Positions 55,662 through 64,000 of a stretch of DNA of 64,000 bases are shown one piece after another. The stretch comes from Bradyrhizobium sp. NP1 (GTDB lineage: Bacteria; Pseudomonadota; Alphaproteobacteria; Rhizobiales; Xanthobacteraceae). Under the pieces are notes generated by a model, which did not search any database, was not told the origin of the DNA, and saw only the letters and a program-made list of their open reading frames with translations. The position numbers and the translations under genes were made by a program. Numbering within the stretch: position 1 is the stretch's first letter; each line of letters begins with the position of its first letter. The stretch lies in the NCBI RefSeq assembly GCF_030378205.1, contig NZ_CP127385.1, forward strand, positions 2,892,001-2,956,000. The letters run 5' to 3'.

Positions 55662-57356
55662 ATGAAAACCAAGCTTCTGTCCGGCACGGCCTGCGCCGCG
55701 CTTTGTCTGCTTTCGTTCAGTGGCTCGGCACGCTCGGCGACACTCGATGACGTGATGGCGCGCCTCGACAAGATCGAGAAGGAGAATGCCGAACTGCGCG
55801 CGAAAGTCCGCGCGATGTCCGCGGCGAAGCCGGCAGCGGCGGCACCAGCCCCAGCCGCGGCTGATCCAGGCAAGTTCAAGGGCAATCCGGTCATGCACGA
55901 GGCCGTCGCGACCTCGCCGAAACCGCCGCCGGGCCCGACCATTGGTGGCATGCCGGTCAAGGCGGGGCCGCTGGCGCCACTGGTCGACAACACCACGGTC
56001 ACGCTCTACGGCTCGATCGATCTTTCCGGCGACATCTTCAATCCGTCGGTCTTCGACCAGGGCACGAAACTCGGAGTCTCGAGCAACATTTCCAGCTTCG
56101 GTGTTCGCGTCAGGCACAATCTCGCGCCGTACGGTTGGGACGGCTGGGCGGCGGTGGCGCAAATTGAATCGCAAGTGGACTTTGCGGCTGCTCCGACCGA
56201 GCGCGCATCGTTCGGGACGCGCGACAGCTATCTCGGCCTCGAGGGTCCGTGGGGCGCGATCAAGGCCGGCAAGAGCGATACGCCTTACAAGAAGGCTACG
56301 GCCGCGTTCGACCCGTTCACGCGAACCGTCGCTGATTATAATTCCATCATGGGCAACACCGGCGGCGACAACCGCGCCGAGTTCGATTGGCGCATGAACC
56401 ATGCGGTCTGGTACGAGTCGCCGATCTTCAATGGCTTCCAGTTCAGTGCGCTGATTTCGCCGGGCCAGAACTACGCCAAGGACAACAGCGATTATTCCTT
56501 CGGCGACTACTTCCAGTGCAACGGCGCCTCGACCCGTGGCAGCGGCAGCAATTTCCCGGGCACTGGCGGCGCCGTGGCTGGAAACATTGGCGGCAACGGA
56601 TGTACCGACGGCTCTTACGGCAACGCCTACAGTGCCGCTTTGATCTACAAGAACGGCCCGTTCACCGGAATCGCCGCCTACGAGCTGCACGAGCAGGTCA
56701 ACCGCCACGGCGATGATGGCCTGCAGCCAACCTTGCCGGGAGCCCCGGTTTTGTTCAATCAGCTATTCCTGCCGGATGGCTCTGCGGTCTCGACCGGCGT
56801 TCACAACGAATGGGCGGCCAAGATCGGCGGCGGCTATCGGGTCAACGACGGGATCGGCGATCTGCAGTTCTACGCTTACTACGAATGGATGCGCCGCGAG
56901 GTGTTGCCCTTTGAACAGCCCTTCAACGAGCGCTCGCGCGATGGCGTCTATGCCAGCGTAACGCAATTCATCGGCAAGCAATGGTCGGTGAGCGCATCCT
57001 ATGCCCATGCCTTCAAGACGCCCGGCAATCCGGCATGCCTCAGCCTGAACAACAGCAATGCCGCGATCGCTTGCGTCGCCGATGGTACGGTTAACCCCGT
57101 CGTTCAGATAGGACAATATCAGGCCAATCTGTTCGACGATTCCGCCTCTCAATATTCGATCGGCGCTCGCTATTACTTCAACCAGTGGGCAAGTTGGTAC
57201 GTTGTGGGCACCTATCTCACGCAGGGACCGGGGGCGCATTACTGCCTCGGTGCAAGCGGCCATGGCTATCAGATATGCTCGCGCGACGCCGCCAACGACA
57301 CGATCGGGGGAGCCTCGCTCAAGGCGGCCTCGACTGGCATGACGTTCAACTTCTGA
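55662..57356 (+). CDS. Outer-membrane porin
   Basis: A 564-residue precursor starting at ATG 55662 (MKTKLLSGTACAALCLLSFS). After the signal peptide, a short coiled coil (LDDVMARLDKIEKENAELR) and a Pro/Ala linker precede a beta-barrel that opens VTLYGSIDLSGD and ends with the C-terminal Phe in GMTFNF needed for BAM insertion. This layout is typical of rhizobial trimeric general porins with an N-terminal peptidoglycan-facing coil. A strong terminator follows. The upstream dyad at 55541-55572 may control it. Pore specificity cannot be told. Confidence 0.9.
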   Translation: MKTKLLSGTACAALCLLSFSGSARSATLDDVMARLDKIEKENAELRAKVRAMSAAKPAAAAPAPAAADPGKFKGNPVMHEAVATSPKPPPGPTIGGMPVKAGPLAPLVDNTTVTLYGSIDLSGDIFNPSVFDQGTKLGVSSNISSFGVRVRHNLAPYGWDGWAAVAQIESQVDFAAAPTERASFGTRDSYLGLEGPWGAIKAGKSDTPYKKATAAFDPFTRTVADYNSIMGNTGGDNRAEFDWRMNHAVWYESPIFNGFQFSALISPGQNYAKDNSDYSFGDYFQCNGASTRGSGSNFPGTGGAVAGNIGGNGCTDGSYGNAYSAALIYKNGPFTGIAAYELHEQVNRHGDDGLQPTLPGAPVLFNQLFLPDGSAVSTGVHNEWAAKIGGGYRVNDGIGDLQFYAYYEWMRREVLPFEQPFNERSRDGVYASVTQFIGKQWSVSASYAHAFKTPGNPACLSLNNSNAAIACVADGTVNPVVQIGQYQANLFDDSASQYSIGARYYFNQWASWYVVGTYLTQGPGAHYCLGASGHGYQICSRDAANDTIGGASLKAASTGMTFNF

Positions 57357-57373
57357 GCGTCGCCGCATATCGC

Positions 57374-57408
57374 AGGGAGGGGGGACTTGATGAGGGTCCT
57401 CCCTTTTT
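57374..57408 (+). terminator. Rho-independent terminator after porin
   Basis: AGGGAGG (57374-57380) pairs with CCTCCCT (57398-57404) and is followed by a T run to 57408. It lies 18 nt after the porin stop. Confidence 0.85.
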
Positions 57409-57541
57409 GCGCTTGCTTCGGTGCGGCGGATAACCTCAGTTATCGCTGGAGGGTGGCCGCGTAAGCCCGTGAAAAATCGATTTGCCGGCAGCCTGCCGCG
57501 ACCGAATTTGGTAAGGTTGTGTCCCTCACAGGGAACAAGCC

Positions 57542-57862
57542 ATGGATCTGCAGCCGCCAGCCATTGTGCAACTTGCACAGGCCGAAGCGCCGCCGGAGGC
57601 GCCCGTCGAGCCGACCCCGATCAAGGTCGACGTTTCGCAATACATTCCTGAATCGGCGACCGGGGTGACGATGATTGTAACCCTTACGCCTCCGACAGGG
57701 CAGGCCGTCATCTATGCCGCCGGCCATGAGAACGATGGCACCTTGTTCAAGGGGCCGCGCTCGATCGACGAGGTCAAGCTCGATGGTCCCATCGTCTATG
57801 TGAAACTTTACGGCGCAACGAGTTTTAATATTCAGTACACCAACTATCGATCGCCGTATTAG
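57542..57862 (+). CDS. Small protein of unknown function
   Basis: A 106-residue protein starting MDLQPPAIVQLAQAEAPP, with a weak AGGGA ribosome-binding site. The first 30 residues are Pro/Ala/Glu-rich; the rest (TGVTMIVTLTPPTGQAVIYA ... VYVKLYGATSFNIQYTNY) alternates strands and looks beta-rich. No signal peptide or known domain. It ends 35 nt before the GT41 gene, so the two may be co-transcribed and functionally linked. Confidence 0.6.
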   Translation: MDLQPPAIVQLAQAEAPPEAPVEPTPIKVDVSQYIPESATGVTMIVTLTPPTGQAVIYAAGHENDGTLFKGPRSIDEVKLDGPIVYVKLYGATSFNIQYTNYRSPY

Positions 57863-57897
57863 GTGCGGCGGCTCGATGCCTGAGAGCGAACGACGCC

Positions 57898-60384
57898 GTG
57901 GGACGTTCGACAGCAGAAACCCTCCTGGAAAACGCCCTTGCCGCGCATCGGCAGGGCGCGATCGAAGAGGCCAAGGCGCTTTATCGGGAAGTCTTGCGCG
58001 TCGACCCGCACAATGCGGCGGCGAACGGCAATCTTGCGATCATCGCAGCGCGGCAGGGCGATCTCGCCGGCGCCGAAAGCCTTCTTCGCTCGGAAATCGC
58101 ACACTGGTCGACACCGCCCGCGTACAACAACCTCGGCCTGGTCCTGCAACAGCAAGGCAGGTTCGCCGACGCGATCGCCGCGCATCGCCACGCGCTGGAA
58201 CTCAACCCTGGTTATGCCGAGGCATTCCTCGCGCTCGGCAATGCGCTCAAAGAGCAGCGCGATGTCGACGGCGCGATGCAAGCATACCGCTCGGCCGTCG
58301 CCGCCAGGCCTTCCTATGCCGAGGCGCACAACAATATCGGCGTGCTCCTGCAGATGCAGGGGCGTTTCGAGGAGGCTGCGTCGGCCTATCGTGCCGCCGT
58401 GGCGGCGCAGCCGGCCTATCTGGAGGCTCAGTTCAACCTTGGCGCGGTCCTGCACGACATGCACGATCTGGAGGCCGCAGAGAACGCGTACCGGCGCCTT
58501 ATTGCCGCGAACCCCGCTGTTGCGGTCGCGCATAACAATCTGGGGGCGGTGCTCAGGGATCGCGGTCTGCCCGACCAGGCGTTGGCGGCGTTCGACACGG
58601 CGATCGGGCTGCAGCCCGACTACGCGGAGGCGCTTCACAACCGCGCCGTGGTCCTGCAGCAGCAGGCGAGGCTGGAAGAATCGCTGGACTCCTATGGTCG
58701 CGCCCTGATGCTGCGGCCGGACTATCTCGATGCCGCCAACAATGCCGGCATTGTGCTGCAGGAGCTGGGGCGCGCGCGTGACGCCATCAACCTGTACCGC
58801 CGAATGGTCCGGCCCACGGCGGCCCATGCGGACAGCTACAACAATCTGGGCACCGCGTTACTGGCCGATGGGAGCGTCGACGAAGCGAAAGCGGCGTTCG
58901 AGCAGGCGCTGGCCCTGAGGCCCGCCTTTCCGGAAGCCGCCTACAATCTCGGCAACGCGCTGCGCGAGCAGGGGCATCTCGATCAGGCGATCGCCGCCTG
59001 GCGCGACGCTTTTCGGCTGCGGCCCGGCTATCCCGATGCGGTTGCCCAGCTCGTCTTCCATCGCGCGCTCGTCTGCGATTGGGCCGACCACGCCGCGGAT
59101 CAGGACAGCCTGCTCCAGTTGGTGAGGGGTGGGGTGCGTATCCCGCCGTTTTACCTGTTCCCGACACAGGCCGCGCCATCAGACCAGTTGCGCTGCGCGC
59201 AGCAGTGGATCGGGCCGACGCTGCCGAAGGAAGCTGCCTTTACGCATCGCCCGCCCGATCAGGACCGGCGGATCCGGCTCGGCTATCTCTCGGGCGATTT
59301 CCATCAGCACGCGACGGCGCATCTGATCGCCGAACTGTTCGAGCACCATGATCGCACGCGCTTCGAGGTGTTCGGCTATGGCTATGGTCCTGACGATGCG
59401 AGCCCGATGCGCGATCGGATCGCCCATGCCTTCGATCGCTTTGTCGATGTCAGGGCATTCTCGCATCGCGATGCGGCAGGGCAAATCCACGCCGACCAGA
59501 TCGACATCCTGATCGATCTGAAGGGCTATACCCATGACGCGCGGCCAGCGATTGCAGCACTGCGGCCGTCGCCCATCCAGGTCAGCTATCTCGGCTATCC
59601 CGCAACCATGGGCGCCGACTTCATCGATTATGTCCTGGTCGACCGCTTCGTCGTGCCGGAGAGCCAGCAGGCTTTCTTCCCGGAACGGCTGGCGCAGCTT
59701 CCCGGCTGCTATCAGGTGAACGATCGCGAGCGCGCGATTGCGGCGCACGAGACCGCCCGCCAGGACTGGGGACTGCCGGCCGAAGGCCTGGTGCTGTGCT
59801 GCTTCAACAACAGCTACAAGCTTTCGCCTGCGCTGTTCGACATCTGGATGCGGGTGCTGAAGTCGGCGCCGCACAGCGTGCTTTGGCTGCTGGCGCCGAA
59901 CCAATGGGTTCGCGACAACCTGCAGGGCGAGGCCACGAGGCGCGGCGTTGATCCGCAGCGCCTGGTCTTTGCCCCCACGGTGCCGTCTGCGGAGCATCTC
60001 GAGCGCCACCGCCATGCCGACCTGTTCCTCGATACATGGCCCTGCAACGCCCACACGACCGCGAGCGACGCGCTGTGGTGCGGACTGCCGGTTCTGACCT
60101 TGACCGGCGAGACATTTGCAAGCCGCGTGGCCGGCAGCCTTTTGACCGCGAGCGGCTTGCCGGAACTGGTGATGGCATCGCTTGCCGAATACGAAAACAC
60201 GGCCTTGCAGCTCGCCTCCGACCCCTCGCGTCTCGATGCGTTGCGAAAGCGCCTGTTGGCCACGCGCGACAGCAATCCGGTCTTCGATCTGGCGCGAACA
60301 GCCGGACACATCGAGGCGGCGTATCTGCGCATGTGGCAAAACTGGCGTGACGGGAAGAAGCCGGTCGCATTCGCGATCGAGTGA
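57898..60384 (+). CDS. TPR / GT41 O-GlcNAc-transferase-like protein
   Basis: An 828-residue protein with a GTG start. Residues about 5-385 are about ten tandem TPRs. The C-terminal half is a GT41 domain similar to O-GlcNAc transferase/SPINDLY: the catalytic-type His471 in SGDFHQHATAH, IDLKGYTHDARPA, QVSYLGYPATMGADFIDYV, Lys641 in FNNSYKLSP, and the nucleotide-sugar-binding DTWPCNAHTTASDALWCG with ETFASRVA. It would transfer a sugar to Ser/Thr of proteins held by the TPRs. Cytoplasmic, no signal peptide. Donor sugar and target are unknown. A second GT41 gene lies 367 nt downstream. Confidence 0.92.
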   Translation: MGRSTAETLLENALAAHRQGAIEEAKALYREVLRVDPHNAAANGNLAIIAARQGDLAGAESLLRSEIAHWSTPPAYNNLGLVLQQQGRFADAIAAHRHALELNPGYAEAFLALGNALKEQRDVDGAMQAYRSAVAARPSYAEAHNNIGVLLQMQGRFEEAASAYRAAVAAQPAYLEAQFNLGAVLHDMHDLEAAENAYRRLIAANPAVAVAHNNLGAVLRDRGLPDQALAAFDTAIGLQPDYAEALHNRAVVLQQQARLEESLDSYGRALMLRPDYLDAANNAGIVLQELGRARDAINLYRRMVRPTAAHADSYNNLGTALLADGSVDEAKAAFEQALALRPAFPEAAYNLGNALREQGHLDQAIAAWRDAFRLRPGYPDAVAQLVFHRALVCDWADHAADQDSLLQLVRGGVRIPPFYLFPTQAAPSDQLRCAQQWIGPTLPKEAAFTHRPPDQDRRIRLGYLSGDFHQHATAHLIAELFEHHDRTRFEVFGYGYGPDDASPMRDRIAHAFDRFVDVRAFSHRDAAGQIHADQIDILIDLKGYTHDARPAIAALRPSPIQVSYLGYPATMGADFIDYVLVDRFVVPESQQAFFPERLAQLPGCYQVNDRERAIAAHETARQDWGLPAEGLVLCCFNNSYKLSPALFDIWMRVLKSAPHSVLWLLAPNQWVRDNLQGEATRRGVDPQRLVFAPTVPSAEHLERHRHADLFLDTWPCNAHTTASDALWCGLPVLTLTGETFASRVAGSLLTASGLPELVMASLAEYENTALQLASDPSRLDALRKRLLATRDSNPVFDLARTAGHIEAAYLRMWQNWRDGKKPVAFAIE

Positions 60385-60436
60385 TTTGTCGGCGTTCAGC
60401 ATCACCGCTATGGTCGAGAACAACAGGAGCAGGCAC

Positions 60437-60739
60437 ATGTCCCGGCAGGCAATCGTCGCAATGATCATGGTCCTCGTGTGCGCCGACAGCGGCCAGGCGC
60501 TTGCGGGCCATGCACGAAAGCACCGCCATCACCGCGCTGTGGTTCCGGCCTATGCGGTCGAACCTGCGCCGGTTGCGCCCTATCATGGCCCCACGCTCGT
60601 TCTGCATCCCGCCTCGAACATCGCCTGCGATACGATCTACCGCGCGACGCGCGCGCTCCCTTGCGACCAGCCGGTCTGGGTCTATGGCAGCCCGTGCGAG
60701 ATCGACCTCGGTCTCGGCCGCTCGCGCCCCTGCGAGTGA
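60437..60739 (+). CDS. Small secreted protein with CDQPVWVYGS motif
   Basis: A 100-residue protein starting at ATG 60437, with AGGAG at 60425-60429 before it. A signal peptide (MSRQAIVAMIMVLVCADSGQ) is followed by a histidine-rich stretch (GHARKHRHHRA), then a polar/Pro-rich middle and the block CDTIYRATRALPCDQPVWVY continuing GSPCEIDLG. It shares the CDQPVWVYGSP signature with the proteins at 53495-53776 and 54156-54407. It lies between two GT41 genes, so it could be a partner or substrate, but this is inference. Confidence 0.75.
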   Translation: MSRQAIVAMIMVLVCADSGQALAGHARKHRHHRAVVPAYAVEPAPVAPYHGPTLVLHPASNIACDTIYRATRALPCDQPVWVYGSPCEIDLGLGRSRPCE

Positions 60740-60751
60740 TCCTGGTCCCGC

Positions 60752-62962
60752 ATGGCGCGTTCCGAGCAGCTCCTGTCGGCGGCGATCGCCCATCATCGCG
60801 CGGGGCGCCTGCCGGAAGCCGAGCGGCTCTATCGCCAGGCGTGCGAGGCGGCGCCCCATGATGCGCGTGCGTTCCACCTTGCGGGCGTCGTCGCCCATCA
60901 ACTGCGGCGTCCGGATGCCGGCGCGCTGATCGGACGGGCGCTGGCCTTGCGTCCGGATTTTGCCGAAGCGCATAACGACTGGGGCGTCATGCTGGCCTCG
61001 ACCGGCCGGCTTGCCGAGGCGTTGCCGTGCTTTGCGAGGGCGGTGGAGATCAACCCTGATTACGCCGAGGCGCGCCACAACCTCGCGCGAGCCTTGCGGT
61101 CGCTCGGACGCGCCGACGAGGCCGCGCTGCAATTCACGCAGCTTTTGAAGGCCGATCCGAATTCGCCGCTTGCGCATTTCAACCTTGCGACTGTCCTGGA
61201 AATGGCCGGTCGTACGGCAGAAGCGGAGCAGCATTATCGCGAGGCGGTCGTGTTGCGCGCGGATTTCTTCGATGCCCATCTTCATCTTGCCGCCTTGCTG
61301 CAACGAACCGGCCGTCTGCCTGAAGCACTGGCCGCCGCGCAGCATGCGGCAAGCGTCGCGCCGCGCGAGGCCGGCGCGCGGAACAATCTCGGCAACATGC
61401 TGCGCGCCATGGATCGCCATGGCGAGGCGTTGCAGCAATACCGCGCGGCGCTCGAGATCGATCCGAACTCGTTCATCGCCCGTTACAATATCGGGATGGC
61501 GCTGCGCGGCGAGACGCGGATTGCCGAGGCGAAGGAGCATTTCGCGCGCGCGGTCGCGCTGAAGCCGGATTTCCTCGAAGCGGCGCTGGCGCTGTGCATG
61601 GCCGAATTGCCCGCGCTTTATCAGACCTCAGCCGAGATCGCGGAGCGCCGCACCGCCTATGCAGGCCGGCTTGCGGAGTTCACGGCAAAGCTCGAGCGAG
61701 CCGCCTCGCCGGGGGCGCTTGCGGAAGTGGTCGGTTCGCACCAGCCGTTCTATCTGCCCTACCAGGGCGAGAACGACCGCGCGCTGCAGGTGCAGTATGG
61801 CGCCGCGGTCTGCAAGGTCATGACGGCGCGGTTCGGTGCGGCGTCACCGGCGCCGCCGCCGGCGGCCCATGAGCCGATCCGGCTCGGGATCGTCAGCGGG
61901 TTTTTCCGCCAGCACTCGAACTGGAAGATTCCAATCAAGGGCTGGCTCAAGACGCTCGATCGATCGCGCTTCCGCCTGTTCGGCTATCACACGGGCATTG
62001 AGCGGGACGGCGAGACGGAGGCAGCCGCAGCGCTCTGCGAGCGCTTCGTGGAAGGACCATTGCCACTCGATGGCTGGCGTCATGCCATCCTCGAGGACGC
62101 GCCGCATGTGCTGCTGTTTCCCGAGATCGGCATGGACAAGGTCTCGGCACAGCTCGCGGCGACGCGGCTGGCGCGAGCGCAGTGCGGCTCCTGGGGACAC
62201 CCGGTCACATCAGGATTTCCGACGATCGACTATTTTCTGAGCAGCGATCTCATGGAGCCGCCGGAAGCGGATGTGCATTATTCGGAAGAGCTGATCAGGT
62301 TGCCCAACCTGTCGATCTACTACGAGCCGGCGGAAGGCGCGCCGGCGCGTGTCGATCGCGCCGAGTTGGGTCTGCGGCAGGATGCCGTGATCTATTGGTG
62401 CGCGCAGTCGCCGCCAAAATATCTGCCTCAGTTCGACGAGGTTTTTGCGCGGATCGCGCGGGAGGTGCCGGCGTCCCAGTTCGTTTTCATCGAATTCGGC
62501 GGGGGCAGGGGGGTGACCGAGCGGTTCCGTGAGCGACTCGACCGGGCGTTCGAGGCCTTCGGCCTCGATGGGCGCGCCCACTGCATCGTCCTGCCGAGGC
62601 TCCCGCCAGAGCGTTTTGTCGCAGCGATTGGTCAGTGCGACGTGCTGCTGGACAGTATTGGTTGGTCGGGCTGCAACTCGGTGCTGGAGAGCCTCGTCCA
62701 CAACATCCCGATCGTCACCCTGACCGGCACGATGATGCGCGGCCGCCATAGCACGGCGATCCTGAACATGATGGACGTCCGCGGGACAACCGCGCAAACG
62801 ATCGATGAGTATGTTTCGATTGCCGTTGCGCTCGCGCGCGACAGCGCGAAGCGCGCCGAGGTCGCCTCGCAGATTGCCGCCGGCAAGCATCGCGTCTACC
62901 GCGACCGTGCGTGCATCGTGGGGCTCGAAGAGTTTCTGGAACGGGTAGCGCGCGCTTTGTGA
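60752..62962 (+). CDS. Second TPR / GT41-like protein
   Basis: A 736-residue protein with about eight TPRs (residues 3-285) and a more divergent GT41 domain. The catalytic-type His388 lies in VSGFFRQHSNWK and a Lys at 556 in CAQSPPKYLPQ aligns with the FNNSYK position of the first protein. The sugar-binding part differs: IGWSGCNSVLESLVHNIPIV and GRHSTAIL replace AHTTASDALW and SRVAGSLL. It may therefore use another donor or acceptor. Its ATG is 12 nt after the small secreted gene, so both are co-transcribed. Cytoplasmic, no signal peptide. Confidence 0.85.
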   Translation: MARSEQLLSAAIAHHRAGRLPEAERLYRQACEAAPHDARAFHLAGVVAHQLRRPDAGALIGRALALRPDFAEAHNDWGVMLASTGRLAEALPCFARAVEINPDYAEARHNLARALRSLGRADEAALQFTQLLKADPNSPLAHFNLATVLEMAGRTAEAEQHYREAVVLRADFFDAHLHLAALLQRTGRLPEALAAAQHAASVAPREAGARNNLGNMLRAMDRHGEALQQYRAALEIDPNSFIARYNIGMALRGETRIAEAKEHFARAVALKPDFLEAALALCMAELPALYQTSAEIAERRTAYAGRLAEFTAKLERAASPGALAEVVGSHQPFYLPYQGENDRALQVQYGAAVCKVMTARFGAASPAPPPAAHEPIRLGIVSGFFRQHSNWKIPIKGWLKTLDRSRFRLFGYHTGIERDGETEAAAALCERFVEGPLPLDGWRHAILEDAPHVLLFPEIGMDKVSAQLAATRLARAQCGSWGHPVTSGFPTIDYFLSSDLMEPPEADVHYSEELIRLPNLSIYYEPAEGAPARVDRAELGLRQDAVIYWCAQSPPKYLPQFDEVFARIAREVPASQFVFIEFGGGRGVTERFRERLDRAFEAFGLDGRAHCIVLPRLPPERFVAAIGQCDVLLDSIGWSGCNSVLESLVHNIPIVTLTGTMMRGRHSTAILNMMDVRGTTAQTIDEYVSIAVALARDSAKRAEVASQIAAGKHRVYRDRACIVGLEEFLERVARAL

Positions 62963-63023
62963 GCAAAACGCGTCATCTGAAAGCGGGCAACGATCGTTTT
63001 CCCGAGGCCGTGTCGCAAAAAGA

Positions 63024-63053
63024 AAAGCGCCCATCCCGAAGGATGGGCGCTTT
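63024..63053 (-). terminator. Intrinsic terminator between convergent genes
   Basis: AAAGCGCCCATCC (63024-63036) pairs with GGATGGGCGCTTT (63041-63053) around loop CGAA. The T-rich tail (TTTTCTTTTT) is on the - strand side, so it ends the MFS transporter transcript; it may also stop + strand transcripts from the GT41 operon. Confidence 0.9.
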
Positions 63054-63077
63054 CGGTGTTGGCAGCGAACGCTCGTC

Positions 63078-64000
63078 TCAGGAAGCGGGGGAAGCGGCGA
63101 TAACGGTCCTGCGCCAAGGCTTCAAAACCAGCAGCGCCAGCAGCGACGCCAGGATGTTGGCGCCGGCCGCAATAAGGAAGACCAGATCCCAGCTTCCCGT
63201 GAATTGCTGCACGTAGTTCGCAACCGGCACCAGCAGGGCGGCGGTGCCCTTGGCCGTATAGAGCAGGCCGGCATTGGTGGTTGCGAATTTCGCGCCGAAG
63301 GTATCGGTGCAGGTCGAGGGGAACAGGGAGTAGATTTCACCCCAGGCGAAGAAGACAATGCCTGAGAGCACCACGAACCAGACCGGGTTGTGGCCCAGCA
63401 TGTAAAGCGCCCAGATGCCGACGCCTTCGATGCCGAACGCGATAAACATCGTGTTTTCGCGGCCGATCATGTCGGAGATCCAGCCGAAGAACGGCCGCGT
63501 CAGGCCATTGAGGATACGATCGATGGTCGCCGCGAACGTAACGGTCGTCATCGTCAGGCCGATCAGGCTGACCGACACATTGTCGAGCTTCCAATCGACG
63601 GCAATCGGCTTGAGATTGGCGGTGACCATCAATCCGCCGGCGCCGACAATCACGAACATGAAATACATCAGCCAGAATATCGGGTTGCGAATGACTTCAG
63701 TCGGCTGGTAGTTGCGCCGGCTTTGAATGATCGCGGCAGTCTGGACGACGGCTGGAATCTGCCCGGCCTTCGGCGCGAACAGGAAGAAGGCGAGGATCAC
63801 GATGATGATGCCTTGGCCGAGTCCGAAATAGAGGAACGTGCTCTGGAAACCGGAATCCTTGATCATGGCCTGGATCGGCGCGACGGTCAGCGCCGAGCCG
63901 GCGCCAAACCCCGCAGCCGTGATGCCGGCGGCCAGGCCGCGCTTGTCGGGAAACCATTTCAGCGCATTGCCGACACAGGTACCGTAAACGGCGCCGGCGC
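63078..64000 (-). CDS. Oxalate/formate antiporter-type MFS transporter, 5' end outside window
   Basis: The last 306 codons of an OFA-family MFS protein; the frame stays open to the window end, and the upstream codons read GAVYGTCVGNALKWFPDKRG, the typical family segment, so the gene starts beyond 64000. About eight membrane helices are visible, with the long central loop (AAIIQSRRNYQPTEV), GGLMVTANLKPIAVD and FFGWISDMIGREN. OxlT-type carriers swap oxalate and formate or related carboxylates. Whether it is functionally linked to the formate dehydrogenase operon 20 kb away is only a guess. A strong terminator follows the gene. Confidence 0.88.
   Translation of the reverse strand, partial: AGAVYGTCVGNALKWFPDKRGLAAGITAAGFGAGSALTVAPIQAMIKDSGFQSTFLYFGLGQGIIIVILAFFLFAPKAGQIPAVVQTAAIIQSRRNYQPTEVIRNPIFWLMYFMFVIVGAGGLMVTANLKPIAVDWKLDNVSVSLIGLTMTTVTFAATIDRILNGLTRPFFGWISDMIGRENTMFIAFGIEGVGIWALYMLGHNPVWFVVLSGIVFFAWGEIYSLFPSTCTDTFGAKFATTNAGLLYTAKGTAALLVPVANYVQQFTGSWDLVFLIAAGANILASLLALLVLKPWRRTVIAASPAS

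Overview
The window looks like chromosome of a Bradyrhizobium-like alphaproteobacterium (Nitrobacteraceae). The grounds are high GC, strong third-position GC bias that opens long antisense frames, a feuPQ-cycHJKL(ccmIEFH)-degP-glnE block of rhizobial type, an NAD-dependent formate dehydrogenase operon fdsGBA-fdhD-fdsD, a Ku repair protein, and many two-component systems. No tRNA, rRNA, insertion sequence, prophage or CRISPR array was seen.

Layout. 1-4.4 kb: a tight four-gene + strand operon of a TPR-CHAT caspase-like protein (5' end outside the window), a small secreted protein, a zinc-ribbon coiled-coil protein and a zinc-ribbon membrane protein. 4.4-8 kb: a - strand group of a bifunctional penicillin-binding protein and split DUF1214/DUF1254 proteins. 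8-11 kb: a UPF0260 cysteine-cluster protein, a frameshifted DHA2-type MFS exporter and a small membrane protein. 11-17.7 kb: an L,D-transpeptidase with a degenerate second domain, then a six-GAF hybrid-input histidine kinase with its receiver protein. 17.8-21.2 kb: a TPP enzyme of unknown substrate, a tiny Flp pilin and Ku. 21.5-26 kb: FeuP/FeuQ-like two-component pair and conserved unknown proteins. 26-37.5 kb: cytochrome c maturation, Do protease, a second OmpR/EnvZ-type pair and GlnE. 37.5-44.6 kb: the formate dehydrogenase operon with a divergent LysR gene. 44.6-53 kb: a PleC/DivJ/PdhS-type PAS kinase, a CDF metal exporter with three cytoplasmic repeats, and oxidoreductase/hydrolase genes. 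53-63 kb: two small secreted paralogues, a YkgJ-type protein, a porin, and two TPR-GT41 (O-GlcNAc-transferase-like) proteins flanking a third member of the small secreted family. 63-64 kb: an oxalate/formate-type MFS transporter cut by the window end.

The most unusual items are the TPR-CHAT operon, a composite family of paired palindromes present in mirror orientation at 12.8 and 25.5 kb with a decayed half copy at 4.4 kb (two of the three loci supply the TAG stop of the preceding gene), the paired GT41 proteins with an intervening secreted CDQPVWVYGS-motif protein, the six-GAF kinase built from three pairs of related modules, and two CtrA-like sites upstream of the pilin gene and the PleC-type kinase. 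All function calls rest on reading motifs by eye; no database search was run.
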